Below, piece by piece: positions 25,384-36,860 of a stretch of DNA of 64,000 bases. Position 1 is the first letter of the stretch. Every line of letters starts with the position of its first letter. A program made the translations under genes and the position numbers. The notes beneath the pieces were generated by a model. The model was not told where the DNA came from, made no database searches, and was given only the letters and a program-made list of their open reading frames with translations. The DNA is from Corynebacterium yonathiae (lineage in GTDB: Bacteria; Actinomycetota; Actinomycetes; Mycobacteriales; Mycobacteriaceae), in assembly GCF_027570195.1 (NCBI RefSeq), contig NZ_JAKMUZ010000004.1, positions 1-64,000 on the forward strand, in the 5' to 3' direction.

Positions 25384-26547
25384 TTAGTAACGAACAGCGA
25401 GTTCGACCTTCTGGAAGGACTTCAGGTCGGTGTAGCCACACTTTGCCATGGAACGGCGCAGCGCGCCGACCAAGTTGGTGCGACCGAATGGCTCGCTAGA
25501 GGGTCCGTGCAGCACGGTTTCCAGCGAAGGAGCGGCAGACTCTTCTGCAGCTTCGGCCGGGGTGCCGGTGGTGAGGAAATCAACGTCCAAATCGGTATCA
25601 GCCCCAGAGAACTGGACAAAGCCGCGTGGGAAGCGCGGGTGGCCGGCCGTAGCAGGCCAGTACCAGCCCTTTCCGCCAGCCTCGCGAGCTTGGGCAAGCA
25701 ATGGGCCAAGAGCCACACCATCGGCGCCGCAGGCAAAGGCCTTGGCAATACTGCCGGAGTTTTCAAACTCGGTATCGGCGATGATGTGTACATAGCGGCC
25801 GCCGGTCTCATCGAGGTAGTCGCGGCGAGCTGCGGCGGCGTCAGCAATCGCGGTACCCATGGCCGAGTCAATGCCGACGGTCTCGGCGTTGGTCGTCACG
25901 CCCGCGCCCACGATGACACCGGCCGCGCCGGTGCGCATCAGGTGCAGCGCGGTGGTGTAGTCAGTAACTCCGCCGGCGATAACCGGAACATCCAGTGAGC
26001 CGATGAACTCCTTGAGGTTCAACGGCTCACCGCCGGTAGCTACGTGCTCGGCCGAAACCAAGGTGCCTTGAATAAACAGCAACTCAGCACCGGCCGCGAT
26101 GACCTTCGGGGCCATCTCGCGAGCATTTTGTGGGGAAACGCGCACAGCAACGGTGACGCCGGAGTCACGGACTTGGGAGATGCGTTCGGTAAGGAGGGCG
26201 TCGTCAAGCGGGGCAGCGTGTAGCTCCTGAATGATGGAATTATCGCCCGGCTGCGAGTAAATGCGGGCCAGGGCGCCCTCGAGGTCCTCATGGCGGCCCC
26301 ACAAGCCCTCGGCATTGATGACACCCAAGCCCCCCTGCTTGCCCATTTCAATGATGAACTCGGGCGTGGCGAGCGCATCGGTGGGGTGGGACACAAAGGG
26401 AATATCGAAGGTATAGGCATCGATATTCCAGGTGGTGTCCACGTCCTTGGAGGACCGGGTGCGGCGCTGCGGCACGATGGATAGTTGCTCTAGATCAAAG
26501 GTACGGCGAGCCTCGCGGCCGATGCCGATTTCGGCGTATTCACGCAT
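25384..26547 (-). CDS. guaB3: GuaB3, IMP dehydrogenase-family protein
   Basis: A 387-residue IMP-dehydrogenase-like protein without CBS domains, always found next to guaB in actinobacteria. It carries the family's barrel (FDIPFVSHPTDALATPEFIIEMGKQGGLGVINAEGLWGR, PVIAGGVTDYTTALHLMRTGAAGVIVGAGV). The catalytic-cysteine loop seen in true IMPDH (GSICTTR) is not present; relatives are thought to act in another step of purine conversion, possibly guanine nucleotide reduction. The gene starts 7 nt after guaB and shares its transcript. Confidence 0.9.
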   Translation of the reverse strand: MREYAEIGIGREARRTFDLEQLSIVPQRRTRSSKDVDTTWNIDAYTFDIPFVSHPTDALATPEFIIEMGKQGGLGVINAEGLWGRHEDLEGALARIYSQPGDNSIIQELHAAPLDDALLTERISQVRDSGVTVAVRVSPQNAREMAPKVIAAGAELLFIQGTLVSAEHVATGGEPLNLKEFIGSLDVPVIAGGVTDYTTALHLMRTGAAGVIVGAGVTTNAETVGIDSAMGTAIADAAAARRDYLDETGGRYVHIIADTEFENSGSIAKAFACGADGVALGPLLAQAREAGGKGWYWPATAGHPRFPRGFVQFSGADTDLDVDFLTTGTPAEAAEESAAPSLETVLHGPSSEPFGRTNLVGALRRSMAKCGYTDLKSFQKVELAVRY

Positions 26548-26554
26548 GATATTC

Positions 26555-28087
<1,533 letters not shown>

Positions 28088-28193
28088 TTAACAGGTTTAG
28101 CGGCTACCACAACTGTAGTGCTTTGCCGGCCGACGACACCATTTGGGCAGGGGTAAATTGCCTCGGGAGGGTAAGTTCAATAGGCTCGCAGGC

Positions 28194-28565
28194 GTGAACT
28201 TCTTCGCCAATATGCCCCGCGATCCTTTCGCCGATGACCCGAATGACCCCGCCTCCTTCCTGGAGGAGGACGAGCAGGTCATGCCGCTTACCGACGACGA
28301 CCGAATCGCCATCATCCACGACCTCGCGCTGGTGCAGAAATTCGCGTCCATCCTCGGCCCGCGCGGCATCGATGGCATCTTCTTCCTGTGCGAGGACTGC
28401 CAGGAAAACCACTTCTATGAGTGGGATATTATGGCCGCCAATATGCGCGCCACGCTCGAAGGGGAGCTAGCGCCGGTGCATGAACCAGGCGCCGAGCCGG
28501 ATCCCTCCCGTTATGTCCCCTGGGACTATGCCTTGGGCTACTTAGATGGCTTGGAGGGCCGCTAG
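28194..28565 (+). CDS. DUF5319 family protein
   Basis: A 123-residue protein, rich in acidic residues, of the DUF5319 type that separates guaB from the rsdA-sigD pair in mycobacteria (the position of Rv3412) and corynebacteria. It contains FADDPNDPASFLEEDEQVMPLTDDDR, the cysteine pair LCEDCQENHFYEWDI and the tail SRYVPWDYALGYLDGLE. Function unknown. The frame opens earlier, but the GTG at 28194 follows a TAGGCT -10 box by 7 nt and starts the conserved NFFANMPRDPF. It is divergent from guaB and convergent with rsdA. Confidence 0.85.
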   Translation: MNFFANMPRDPFADDPNDPASFLEEDEQVMPLTDDDRIAIIHDLALVQKFASILGPRGIDGIFFLCEDCQENHFYEWDIMAANMRATLEGELAPVHEPGAEPDPSRYVPWDYALGYLDGLEGR

Positions 28566-28567
28566 CT

Positions 28568-29320
28568 CTACTGCTGCCCCAGCTCGATGGTGGTCGTCGG
28601 CTCACCCTCCACGTTGGGGTTGGGCTGCGGGTTAGGCTGCGCCTGCTCAGTGACTACCACGGTTTCGGTGGCGTACTGAGTTTCGGTCACGGTAACCTGT
28701 TCCGGCTGCTGTTCCGGCTGGGAAGCTTCTTCCGCCACGGTTTCGGTGGCGGTCTCCGTCACGGTGTGCGGGGCGGGCTTCGGGTGCGCAGAGCGCTTGT
28801 GTTCCGCCTCGCGGTTGGCGGCGATGGCCTTTTCTTCCTTGCCTTCGGCCTCGTCCAGCTTAGCTCGGGCATCCCTCATCAGTTCCCGAGCGCCTTCAAT
28901 ATCGCCTTCGGCCGCGCGAGATTCCATCTCTTCCAGCGTTCCGGCCAGCTCTACATTGCGGGTTTTATCCCCTTTATCAAAGGTTCCGGCATGCAGCATT
29001 GCGCCACCGGCTCCAGCAATGACTAGGGTTGCGGCGGCCGCGCCAATGAGACCATGCACGAAAGGCCCGCCGCGGCGACGCTTGCGTGCCTTACCAAGGT
29101 CAATAACCTCAGGCTCCGCCTCAGCGCCTTCTACCAGTGGGGCCGGGGGCATTTGCTTGTCGACGTCCCCCTTTAACTCCAGCAGCAACCCCGCCAGGTC
29201 ATCCTGACGGTCGGAAGGGTCGTTCCCTTTCGAAAGCTCAGTGAGGAATGCATCATCATCGACCAAGGGCTGGAGCTGGTCCACTAGGTCGTCGTTATCG
29301 CCGTGGTGCTTAGGAGCCAT
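28568..29320 (-). CDS. rsdA: Anti-sigma-D factor RsdA
   Basis: A 250-residue membrane-bound regulator that would hold SigD inactive. The cytosolic N terminus (DDLVDQLQPLVDDDAFLTELSKG, then DDLAGLLLELKGDVD) carries the sigma-binding region. A basic RKRRRGG stretch precedes one transmembrane helix at about residues 87-110, and the outside part has a coiled-coil-like Ala/Glu region followed by a Thr/Glu/Pro-rich tail of TETVTE-type repeats, which could be a wall-spanning linker. It lies 65 nt downstream of sigD, as in M. tuberculosis (Rv3413c). Release probably requires proteolysis, as for related factors. Confidence 0.85.
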   Translation of the reverse strand: MAPKHHGDNDDLVDQLQPLVDDDAFLTELSKGNDPSDRQDDLAGLLLELKGDVDKQMPPAPLVEGAEAEPEVIDLGKARKRRRGGPFVHGLIGAAAATLVIAGAGGAMLHAGTFDKGDKTRNVELAGTLEEMESRAAEGDIEGARELMRDARAKLDEAEGKEEKAIAANREAEHKRSAHPKPAPHTVTETATETVAEEASQPEQQPEQVTVTETQYATETVVVTEQAQPNPQPNPNVEGEPTTTIELGQQ

Positions 29321-29385
29321 GATGGTGTCTCTCCCCCTTCCTTTCTGTTATGAAATATCTGCTGTGAGATTGGGCTATAAGCCCT

Positions 29386-29976
29386 TTAGCGTGCAGTTTC
29401 CTGCGCGGCTTGGAGGGTCTTTCGCAATTGAGCTAGTGCTCGGTGTTGTGCCACACGGACCGCGCCTGGAGTGGAACCCACAATTTCCGCGGTCTCTTCT
29501 GCCGACAAACCGTTGAACACGCGCAGAATAACGATGTTTTTTGCCTTATCACTTAATGTATCGAGCAAGGCGCGCATTCTGTTACTACCGTCGGCCTCTA
29601 GCGCCCACTCTTCAGGAGTGGCTTCACGCGCGGAGTCTTCCGGAATTTCTTCGGTAGGCGTGGACTTATCGCGGCCCATCGCGCGGTGAGCATCAGTGAC
29701 CTTATTAAATGCGATGCCATAAACATAGGCCATAAAAGGACGGCCCTTGTCCTCATAGGAACCAATCGAGGTAGCCACTGCTAGGCAAATCTCTTGGGCC
29801 ACATCTTCCGCGGTGGGTTGGCGGCCGCCCCCGATGCGGGCGCGGCAGTAACGCAGGACCTGCGGGTGAATGATCTGCAGGACTTTTTGCAGCGCTCGAC
29901 GGCTGCCGTCGACGGCATGCGGAACGAGATCCGCTAGCTCCTGTTCCTTATCACTCACGAATGCACCCTCTGACAT
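29386..29976 (-). CDS. sigD: RNA polymerase sigma factor SigD (ECF family)
   Basis: SigD directs RNA polymerase to cell-envelope genes in C. glutamicum. The 196-residue protein has region 2 (VLRYCRARIGGGRQPTAEDVAQEICLAV, PFMAYVYGIAFNKVTDAHRA) and region 4 (LSDKAKNIVILRVFNGLSAEETAEIVGSTPGAVRVAQHRALAQLRKTL). A linker rich in Glu and Pro lies between. The size fits group-4 sigma factors. The partner anti-sigma gene follows, and whcB is divergent upstream. Confidence 0.93.
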   Translation of the reverse strand: MSEGAFVSDKEQELADLVPHAVDGSRRALQKVLQIIHPQVLRYCRARIGGGRQPTAEDVAQEICLAVATSIGSYEDKGRPFMAYVYGIAFNKVTDAHRAMGRDKSTPTEEIPEDSAREATPEEWALEADGSNRMRALLDTLSDKAKNIVILRVFNGLSAEETAEIVGSTPGAVRVAQHRALAQLRKTLQAAQETAR

Positions 29977-30264
29977 GTTTTAAACCGGTAACTAACCATA
30001 TTGGCACACGGGAAGTTTATGCAAAGGCAAGGCGCGGTGTCCTTGGCTATGCAACCGGCACGGCGGAAAATTCATGAACCGTTAACCTTCGGCGTTTGCG
30101 CTGGTAAACCGTGGTGTCGGTGAAGGAATTGCGAGGACAATACTTAAAAGTCAAAAATCGGTAACCCACCGTTTACCCGCGCGCGAAACACTACGTGAGG
30201 TTGCTTTTCGCGACACTGCGGAAGCCACACAAGAATTCTCGCCCTTAAAAAGGAGCTTAGTAAC
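29977..30264. other. sigD / whcB divergent intergenic region
   Basis: These 288 bases hold the promoters of both genes. GTTAAC and GTAAACC-type words recur (about 30080-30175), including GGTAACCCACCGTTTACC, a loose inverted repeat near 30161-30178 that could be a -35-like SigD element or an operator. Nothing coding is visible. Confidence 0.4.
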
Positions 30265-30567
30265 GTGTCTCAGCCTCATTTGCTTCCCGGTCCCACCGCT
30301 GACCTGTGGGATTGGCAGCTACAAGGCGCCTGCCGCGGAGAAAACTCGGACGTATTTTATCACCCGGATGGCGAGCGCGGCCGCGCCCGCGCCCAGCGCG
30401 AGAATCGCGCCAAAGCCATCTGCAATTCTTGCCCGGTCATTGATTTGTGCCGCGAGCATGCCTTGCAATCCGCCGAGCCCTACGGCGTATGGGGCGGAAT
30501 GAGCGAATCCGAACGCGTGGTAGAGCTTCGCCAGCGTCGCCGCGCCGCCGCGCCGGTCAACGCTTAA
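30265..30567 (+). CDS. whcB: WhiB-family Fe-S regulator
   Basis: A 100-residue WhiB protein, a redox-sensing transcription factor with a 4Fe-4S cluster. The four ligands are Cys23, Cys53, Cys56 and Cys62 (C-x29-C-x2-C-x5-C), followed by the GVWGG turn at 74-78 and the basic RQRRRAA DNA-binding tail. The GTG start has an AAGGAG site. The place next to sigD and groEL is that of C. glutamicum whcB and M. tuberculosis whiB3, which suggests the name; WhiB3 is linked to redox and virulence control there. Confidence 0.92.
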   Translation: MSQPHLLPGPTADLWDWQLQGACRGENSDVFYHPDGERGRARAQRENRAKAICNSCPVIDLCREHALQSAEPYGVWGGMSESERVVELRQRRRAAAPVNA

Positions 30568-30577
30568 GGCAGGAAAG

Positions 30578-30924
30578 TTAGGGGGAGACGAGGGCGTCGG
30601 CAAGAAAACGCCCCGTCACCGAGTCGCGCTGTTCGGCTAAGTCTGCTGGTGTGCCGCTAAAGACCACCTGACCGCCGGCCGAACCGGCTCCGGGACCCAA
30701 GTCAATGACGTGATCCGCATGGGCAATCACAGCAAGATTGTGATCAATGCAAATGACGGTATATCCGGAGTCCACCCGTTCATCACGCCCGGCTCCACGT
30801 AGACCACACCGGCGCCGCTGCGCTTGGGGCAGGCACCCTCGGAATTCGCGGAAAAGAGTGCGGGTTTGACGCCATTGGCCTTGCGAATGGGGCCAAGAGC
30901 GCCGGTGACCTTGATATATTCCAC
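30578..30924 (-). pseudogene. Collapsed UvrA-like ABC ATPase gene
   Basis: A remnant of a UvrA-like (daunorubicin-resistance type) ATPase, normally 750-850 residues. Three fragments remain in order: the start [11 protein letters not shown], the zinc-finger region [24 protein letters not shown] (its usual CPKC is CPKR) with [11 protein letters not shown], and the C-terminal ATPase end [29 protein letters not shown] plus [22 protein letters not shown]. Two internal deletions removed both Walker A motifs, and the second junction (near 30730-30775) changes frame. A TAGACT -10 box (30931-30936) and the start codon survive, so a short message may still be made. Confidence 0.85.
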
Positions 30925-30944
30925 GGCCCTAGTCTAGGCACAAC

Positions 30945-30974
30945 AAAACCCGCCGCGCGAGAAGCGGGGCGGGC
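30945..30974 (-). terminator. Terminator after groEL
   Basis: On the minus strand CCCGCC and GGCGGG (30949-30954 and 30968-30973) pair around a GC-rich loop, followed by TTTTGTTG, a good intrinsic terminator 15 nt past the groEL stop. Confidence 0.75.
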
Positions 30975-30988
30975 GATGTTGGGAAGGA

Positions 30989-32907
<1,919 letters not shown>

Positions 32908-33019
32908 GATGTTTCCTCCGTAGTGTTCGTATGCGCGCCGGTATGGCACGCGCGTGCCGGTTGTGGATGTCCAGCACAGCCGTCGTCGCGGGTGAACAAC
33001 TGTGGGTCAAACAACCTGA

Positions 33020-33046
33020 TTAGCACTCTACCCTCGCGACTGCTAA
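33020..33046. promoter_or_regulatory. CIRCE heat-shock operator
   Basis: TTAGCACTC (33020-33028), nine spacer bases, then GACTGCTAA (33038-33046). The consensus is TTAGCACTC-N9-GAGTGCTAA, so 17 of 18 positions match. HrcA should bind here and repress groES-groEL until heat shock. Confidence 0.9.
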
Positions 33047-33111
33047 CCCTCAACAATGACCCGGCCCACATTTCTACGCCCGCAGCGATCTCCCCCTTGG
33101 CGCCTGCAACA

Positions 33112-34359
33112 CTACCTTGAACGCTGCTGAGCCCGGGCTTGCACGAAGGCTGCAAGCACCAGCTTGACGACGCCCAAGGCGATAAACATGGCACCGAAGA
33201 TTACGGCATACGCCGGCCACCACAGCTCCTCCATCAGAGTCCGAGCGAAGAAAACCTGTGGGGTAAGGAGGCGGTGGAGTGGGAGGAGCGTCGCCAAGCA
33301 CAGCGCCCAGACCACGCCGGCCGCAGTCAGGGTGAGGCAGGCCGCCTCCCCCACCTGCACGCGGATCCAGGCTAGAGGAGCGGCGCCGGCGAGGGTGAGG
33401 CCGCGGATATCGGAGGCAATGCGCCCGTGCATGAGCAGCGAGGTGAGCACGGCACTCACGATGCTGGGGGCAAAGACAGGCCCTAAAAGGGCGACGAAGA
33501 CCTGCCAGGACGATAGGGCTCCGCCGGCGCCTGCGGCGCTTTCAAAGCGCAGGCCAGAGCCTACGGCGACGATAAATCCGCCGACGAGAACCCACGGCAC
33601 GATGTGCGGGGTAGAAAAGTTGCGACGCACGCGCACATTGGCCCCAGCGATGCCGGCCGCGCGGGTCCATTGGTCGATAGTGGGCATAAGCCAGGGCCAA
33701 AAGAGGGCGACGAGGATGACCAAGCCCATCTCGGCCGAGAGAAGATCGCCGGGATCGGCAATGTGCAGGCACCCGTAAACCGTGCTGCCGATGGCCGCGG
33801 ACGCGAGCAAGAATTTCACCACGGTCCAGGCCGGGTGTGCGGTGGTGCGCGGCCGGAAGACTCGGCGCAGTGGAGGCAGCGCGCCAACTAGCGCTGCGGA
33901 CATGCAGACTATGACCGCAATGACCGTGACCTGGCCGGTAATGGCAAGGTCCGGCATGGGGATGCCATCGCTGCGTAGCGCGCGTACGCACGGAGCGAGC
34001 AGCGGGCCGGCCGGCAGCACGCCAAGGAGCCCTGCGGCCGCGCTGACTACTGCGACCTGCCCCAGAATGAAGGCAATAATCATCCACCCGGGCATGCCCA
34101 CCATGCGCCAGGAACGGTAGACCGGCTCGCGCTCGGCGATGATAAGGCGCATCTGCGACAGCGTCACCAACACCACCACGCACAGGGCCATGCCGAGTAC
34201 CGTGCCGCCCACTGGGCCGGCGGGGTTTTCTTCGGCCCCGGAGGAGGCGACCAGCATCGCTAGCGCCAGGGTGCACGAGGTGGAAGAGACCACCAGGGTC
34301 AGCGCCACGGCTAGCCACGAGAGCCAATTGGACTGCAAGTCCTTAAGCCACACCAGCAT
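33112..34359 (-). CDS. ABC transporter permease, FtsX-like
   Basis: A 415-residue membrane protein with roughly 8-10 hydrophobic helices arranged as two similar halves. LSQMRLIIAEREPVYRSWRMVGMPGWMI and the LAGAAPLAWIRVQVGEAACLTLTAAGVVW element match FtsX/MacB-like permeases that export peptides or lipophilic compounds. It overlaps the ATPase gene by 17 nt. The pair is divergent from a two-component system, an arrangement often used for antimicrobial-peptide or envelope-stress sensing and resistance. The substrate cannot be inferred. Confidence 0.78.
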   Translation of the reverse strand: MLVWLKDLQSNWLSWLAVALTLVVSSTSCTLALAMLVASSGAEENPAGPVGGTVLGMALCVVVLVTLSQMRLIIAEREPVYRSWRMVGMPGWMIIAFILGQVAVVSAAAGLLGVLPAGPLLAPCVRALRSDGIPMPDLAITGQVTVIAVIVCMSAALVGALPPLRRVFRPRTTAHPAWTVVKFLLASAAIGSTVYGCLHIADPGDLLSAEMGLVILVALFWPWLMPTIDQWTRAAGIAGANVRVRRNFSTPHIVPWVLVGGFIVAVGSGLRFESAAGAGGALSSWQVFVALLGPVFAPSIVSAVLTSLLMHGRIASDIRGLTLAGAAPLAWIRVQVGEAACLTLTAAGVVWALCLATLLPLHRLLTPQVFFARTLMEELWWPAYAVIFGAMFIALGVVKLVLAAFVQARAQQRSR

Positions 34360-34948
34360 GGGCTACCTCCTCAAGGGAAATAACGCGGTCGGCCGCTTCA
34401 GCGGCAAGGTGGGAGTGGGTCACCATAATCACGCTGGCTCCCTCGCGGGCGGCGGCGCGCAAGTGGGAAAGGACGGTGGATGCGGTGGCGTCGTCAAGCG
34501 CGCCCGTGGGCTCGTCGGCGAAGATATAGGGTGCCTGAGCCAGCAGTGCCCGGGCTACAGCCACGCGTTGTTGCTGACCACCGGAAAGCTGTGCGGGCAG
34601 GCGGCGCTCCAGGCCAGCAAGGCCGAGCGAATCAAAGACCTCCGCCACCCGGCTGCGTGACGGGCGCCGGCCGGAAAAGCGCGCGGTCAAGGTGGCATTG
34701 CGCTGCGCATTGAGGGATTCCAAGAGGTTATAGTCTTGGAAGACAAAGGCACGCTGCTTGCGCCCCGGCGCGTTAACTTGGCCGGACGTGGGCTTATCCA
34801 GCCCGGATAGCAGGTTAAGGAGCGTGGTTTTACCGCTGCCGGAAGGGCCCATGATGGCGACGAATTCGCCCGGGGCGATGGAAACAGTGACCCGCTTGAG
34901 TACAGTGCGGCGGCCGTAGCGCTTAGTGAGGTTTTCTGCTTTTAACAT
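34343..34948 (-). CDS. ABC transporter ATPase, LolD/MacB type
   Basis: A 201-residue ATPase with Walker A GPSGSGKTTLLNLLSG, the Q-loop VFQDYNLLESLNAQRN, the signature LSGGQQQRVAVARALLAQ, Walker B YIFADEPTGALDD, and the switch His in VTHSHLAAEAAD. The motif QDYNLL is typical of exporters in the LolD/BceA group. The frame opens at 35074, but the ATG at 34948 begins the conserved LKAENLTKRYGRRTVLK. It is encoded before the permease and is divergent from the sensor kinase. Confidence 0.9.
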   Translation of the reverse strand: MLKAENLTKRYGRRTVLKRVTVSIAPGEFVAIMGPSGSGKTTLLNLLSGLDKPTSGQVNAPGRKQRAFVFQDYNLLESLNAQRNATLTARFSGRRPSRSRVAEVFDSLGLAGLERRLPAQLSGGQQQRVAVARALLAQAPYIFADEPTGALDDATASTVLSHLRAAAREGASVIMVTHSHLAAEAADRVISLEEVAHAGVA

Positions 34949-35060
34949 GCCTTTGATTCCACTCGGCCGCGCAGAAGAAAGACATGGGGCGGGCTGCCCG
35001 GAAAATGGTAGAGCTAGCTCTACTGCCCCACGCCGGGTAAGGCAGCTAGGCTCATGGGTT

Positions 35061-36191
35061 ATGCGAACCCTCAAAGCCTGCGCGTGGAGCTTCGTCCTCG
35101 GCGCCCTGTGTATCCCGGCATTGGTGGTTTCGGTGCTGATGTTGCCGTGGATTCCGCTAGTGGGTCGGGCTGCGGAGTTTGTCGGCAGGTTGGGTGCGCA
35201 GTGGATGGGCGTGGAGATCCCGCCGCGGCGCTCCGGCCGTTGGTTTGATTGGCAGCAGTTTTACCACCTTATTGTGCAGCTATTGATTTCGGCTGCATGC
35301 TTTGCCGCGTGGACAGCCTTGGGTTTTACAGCGGGTGTGCTGGTGATAGCGCCGTTTGTACCCAAAGCCGAATTCTCCTTTGGCGAATGGTCTACCACCA
35401 ACCGGCCGCTGATTTTCTTAACCTGCTGGCTGGCCGCGGCACTGCTGGTGGCGCTACTGGTGGGGATAAACCGCCTCCTGGTTGTGGCGTCGACCGCGCT
35501 GACCCGACTGGCATTGAGCCCATCGGCCGAGGAGTTGGCGGCCTCGCGCACCACGCTTATCGATGCCTTCTCCGGCGAGCGCCGCCGCATCGAGCGCGAG
35601 CTGCACGATGGACCGCAGCAGTACCTGACCGCACTCAAGCTCAACTTGGCGGCGGCAAAGTTGCAGGCCCCGTCCGAGGCGCTTCCTGCCTTGGCTGATG
35701 CGGAGCATAACGCCTCTTTGGCCCTGGCTTCCCTGCGCGCGACGGTGCGCGGTATTGCCCCGCAGGTGCTTTTCGACGCCGGACTTATCCCTGCCCTCGA
35801 CGAGCTACTCGCCCACTCCGGGCTGGAGACTGAACTACACGTGGACGGGCCGGAACGCTCCGTGGACGAGACCACTGCCCTGCTGGCCTATCATGCGGTG
35901 GCCGAAGCACTTACCAATGCCTCCAAGCACGGCGCGGCCACCGAGGCGATGGTAAGGGTTTCTTTCGGGGACATGCTGCGCCTGGACATCGTTGATAATG
36001 GCACCGGCCCGGCCCTCAGCTCCACGACCAACGCAGCCGCCACGGCGGGAGCCGGTACCGGCTTGGCGGGGCTACGCGAGCGTGCCGCCGCACTAGGCGG
36101 AACGTTAAACTTTGCCGCGGCTCATGATGCTGCCGCAGGTGAACGCGGCGGCCGGCTGCTGCTCGAATTGCCGCTGAAGGAGGCGGAATGA
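35061..36191 (+). CDS. Sensor histidine kinase (HisKA_3 / NarL type)
   Basis: A 376-residue membrane kinase. The first ~150 residues hold about four hydrophobic helices (near 8-32, 73-97, 108-120 and 133-152) with only short loops, as in sensors that detect signals in or at the membrane. The dimerisation box is RRRIERELHDGPQQYLTALKLNL (His near 184). The ATPase domain has AEALTNASKHG, DNGTGPA and GTGLAGLRERAAALGG. The ATG at 35061 has a TAGGCT -10 box 8 nt upstream. It overlaps the regulator gene by 4 nt and faces the ABC exporter genes. Confidence 0.9.
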   Translation: MRTLKACAWSFVLGALCIPALVVSVLMLPWIPLVGRAAEFVGRLGAQWMGVEIPPRRSGRWFDWQQFYHLIVQLLISAACFAAWTALGFTAGVLVIAPFVPKAEFSFGEWSTTNRPLIFLTCWLAAALLVALLVGINRLLVVASTALTRLALSPSAEELAASRTTLIDAFSGERRRIERELHDGPQQYLTALKLNLAAAKLQAPSEALPALADAEHNASLALASLRATVRGIAPQVLFDAGLIPALDELLAHSGLETELHVDGPERSVDETTALLAYHAVAEALTNASKHGAATEAMVRVSFGDMLRLDIVDNGTGPALSSTTNAAATAGAGTGLAGLRERAAALGGTLNFAAAHDAAAGERGGRLLLELPLKEAE

Positions 36192-36823
36192 AACTTTTAC
36201 TCGCGGAAGATTCCGCGCTGCTGCGCGCGGGGCTCGAGCAGCTGCTCAGCTCTTTGGGCCATAGCGTTACAGCCGCCATGGATGCCGAAGAACTGAGCGC
36301 AATCGCTGGGCAAGAAACCTTCGACCTTATTATCAGCGATGTGCGCATGCCTCCCACCATGACCGACGACGGACTGCGCGCCGTCCACGACCTGCGCGCG
36401 TCCAACCCCACCCAGCCAGTGGTAGTGCTTAGCCAATACGTAGCGGCAAGCTACCTCGACCGCCTCTTGGAGCACGGGGGATTTGGCTACCTGCTCAAAG
36501 AGCGCGTTTCTGATGTAGAAGAATTCGTGCGCACTCTCGACGAGGTCGCCCGCGGCGGTACCGTCGTGGACCCAGAAGTGGTCACGGCACTGCTGTCTGC
36601 AAAGCGCACCGGTCTCGCCCAACTCACCGCCCGCGAACGAGAGGTGCTGGGACTGATGGCGCAAGGGTTGAGCAATACAGAAATTGAAGACACGCTCGTT
36701 CTTAGCGCAGGAGCGGTAAGCAAGCATGTCTCCAATGTGTTTATGAAACTAGGGTTTCGGTCCGAGGACTCTAACCGGCGGGTAAAAGCCGTATTGGCGT
36801 GGCTGCGCCACACTGAGCGCTAG
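36188..36823 (+). CDS. LuxR/NarL-type response regulator
   Basis: A 211-residue regulator. The receiver has acidic residues in LLAEDSALLRAG, the phospho-acceptor Asp in LIISDVRMPPTMTDDGL (near residue 43) and the Lys in YLLKERVSD. The output domain is a LuxR helix-turn-helix, LTAREREVLGLMAQGLSNTEIEDTLVLSAGAVSKHVSNVFMKLGF. It overlaps the kinase gene by 4 nt. The likely target is the divergent ABC exporter operon, an inference from position. Confidence 0.9.
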   Translation: MKLLLAEDSALLRAGLEQLLSSLGHSVTAAMDAEELSAIAGQETFDLIISDVRMPPTMTDDGLRAVHDLRASNPTQPVVVLSQYVAASYLDRLLEHGGFGYLLKERVSDVEEFVRTLDEVARGGTVVDPEVVTALLSAKRTGLAQLTAREREVLGLMAQGLSNTEIEDTLVLSAGAVSKHVSNVFMKLGFRSEDSNRRVKAVLAWLRHTER

Positions 36824-36860
36824 CCCCACCGGGCGCTAGCCGCACCGGTCGCGGTGTTGG

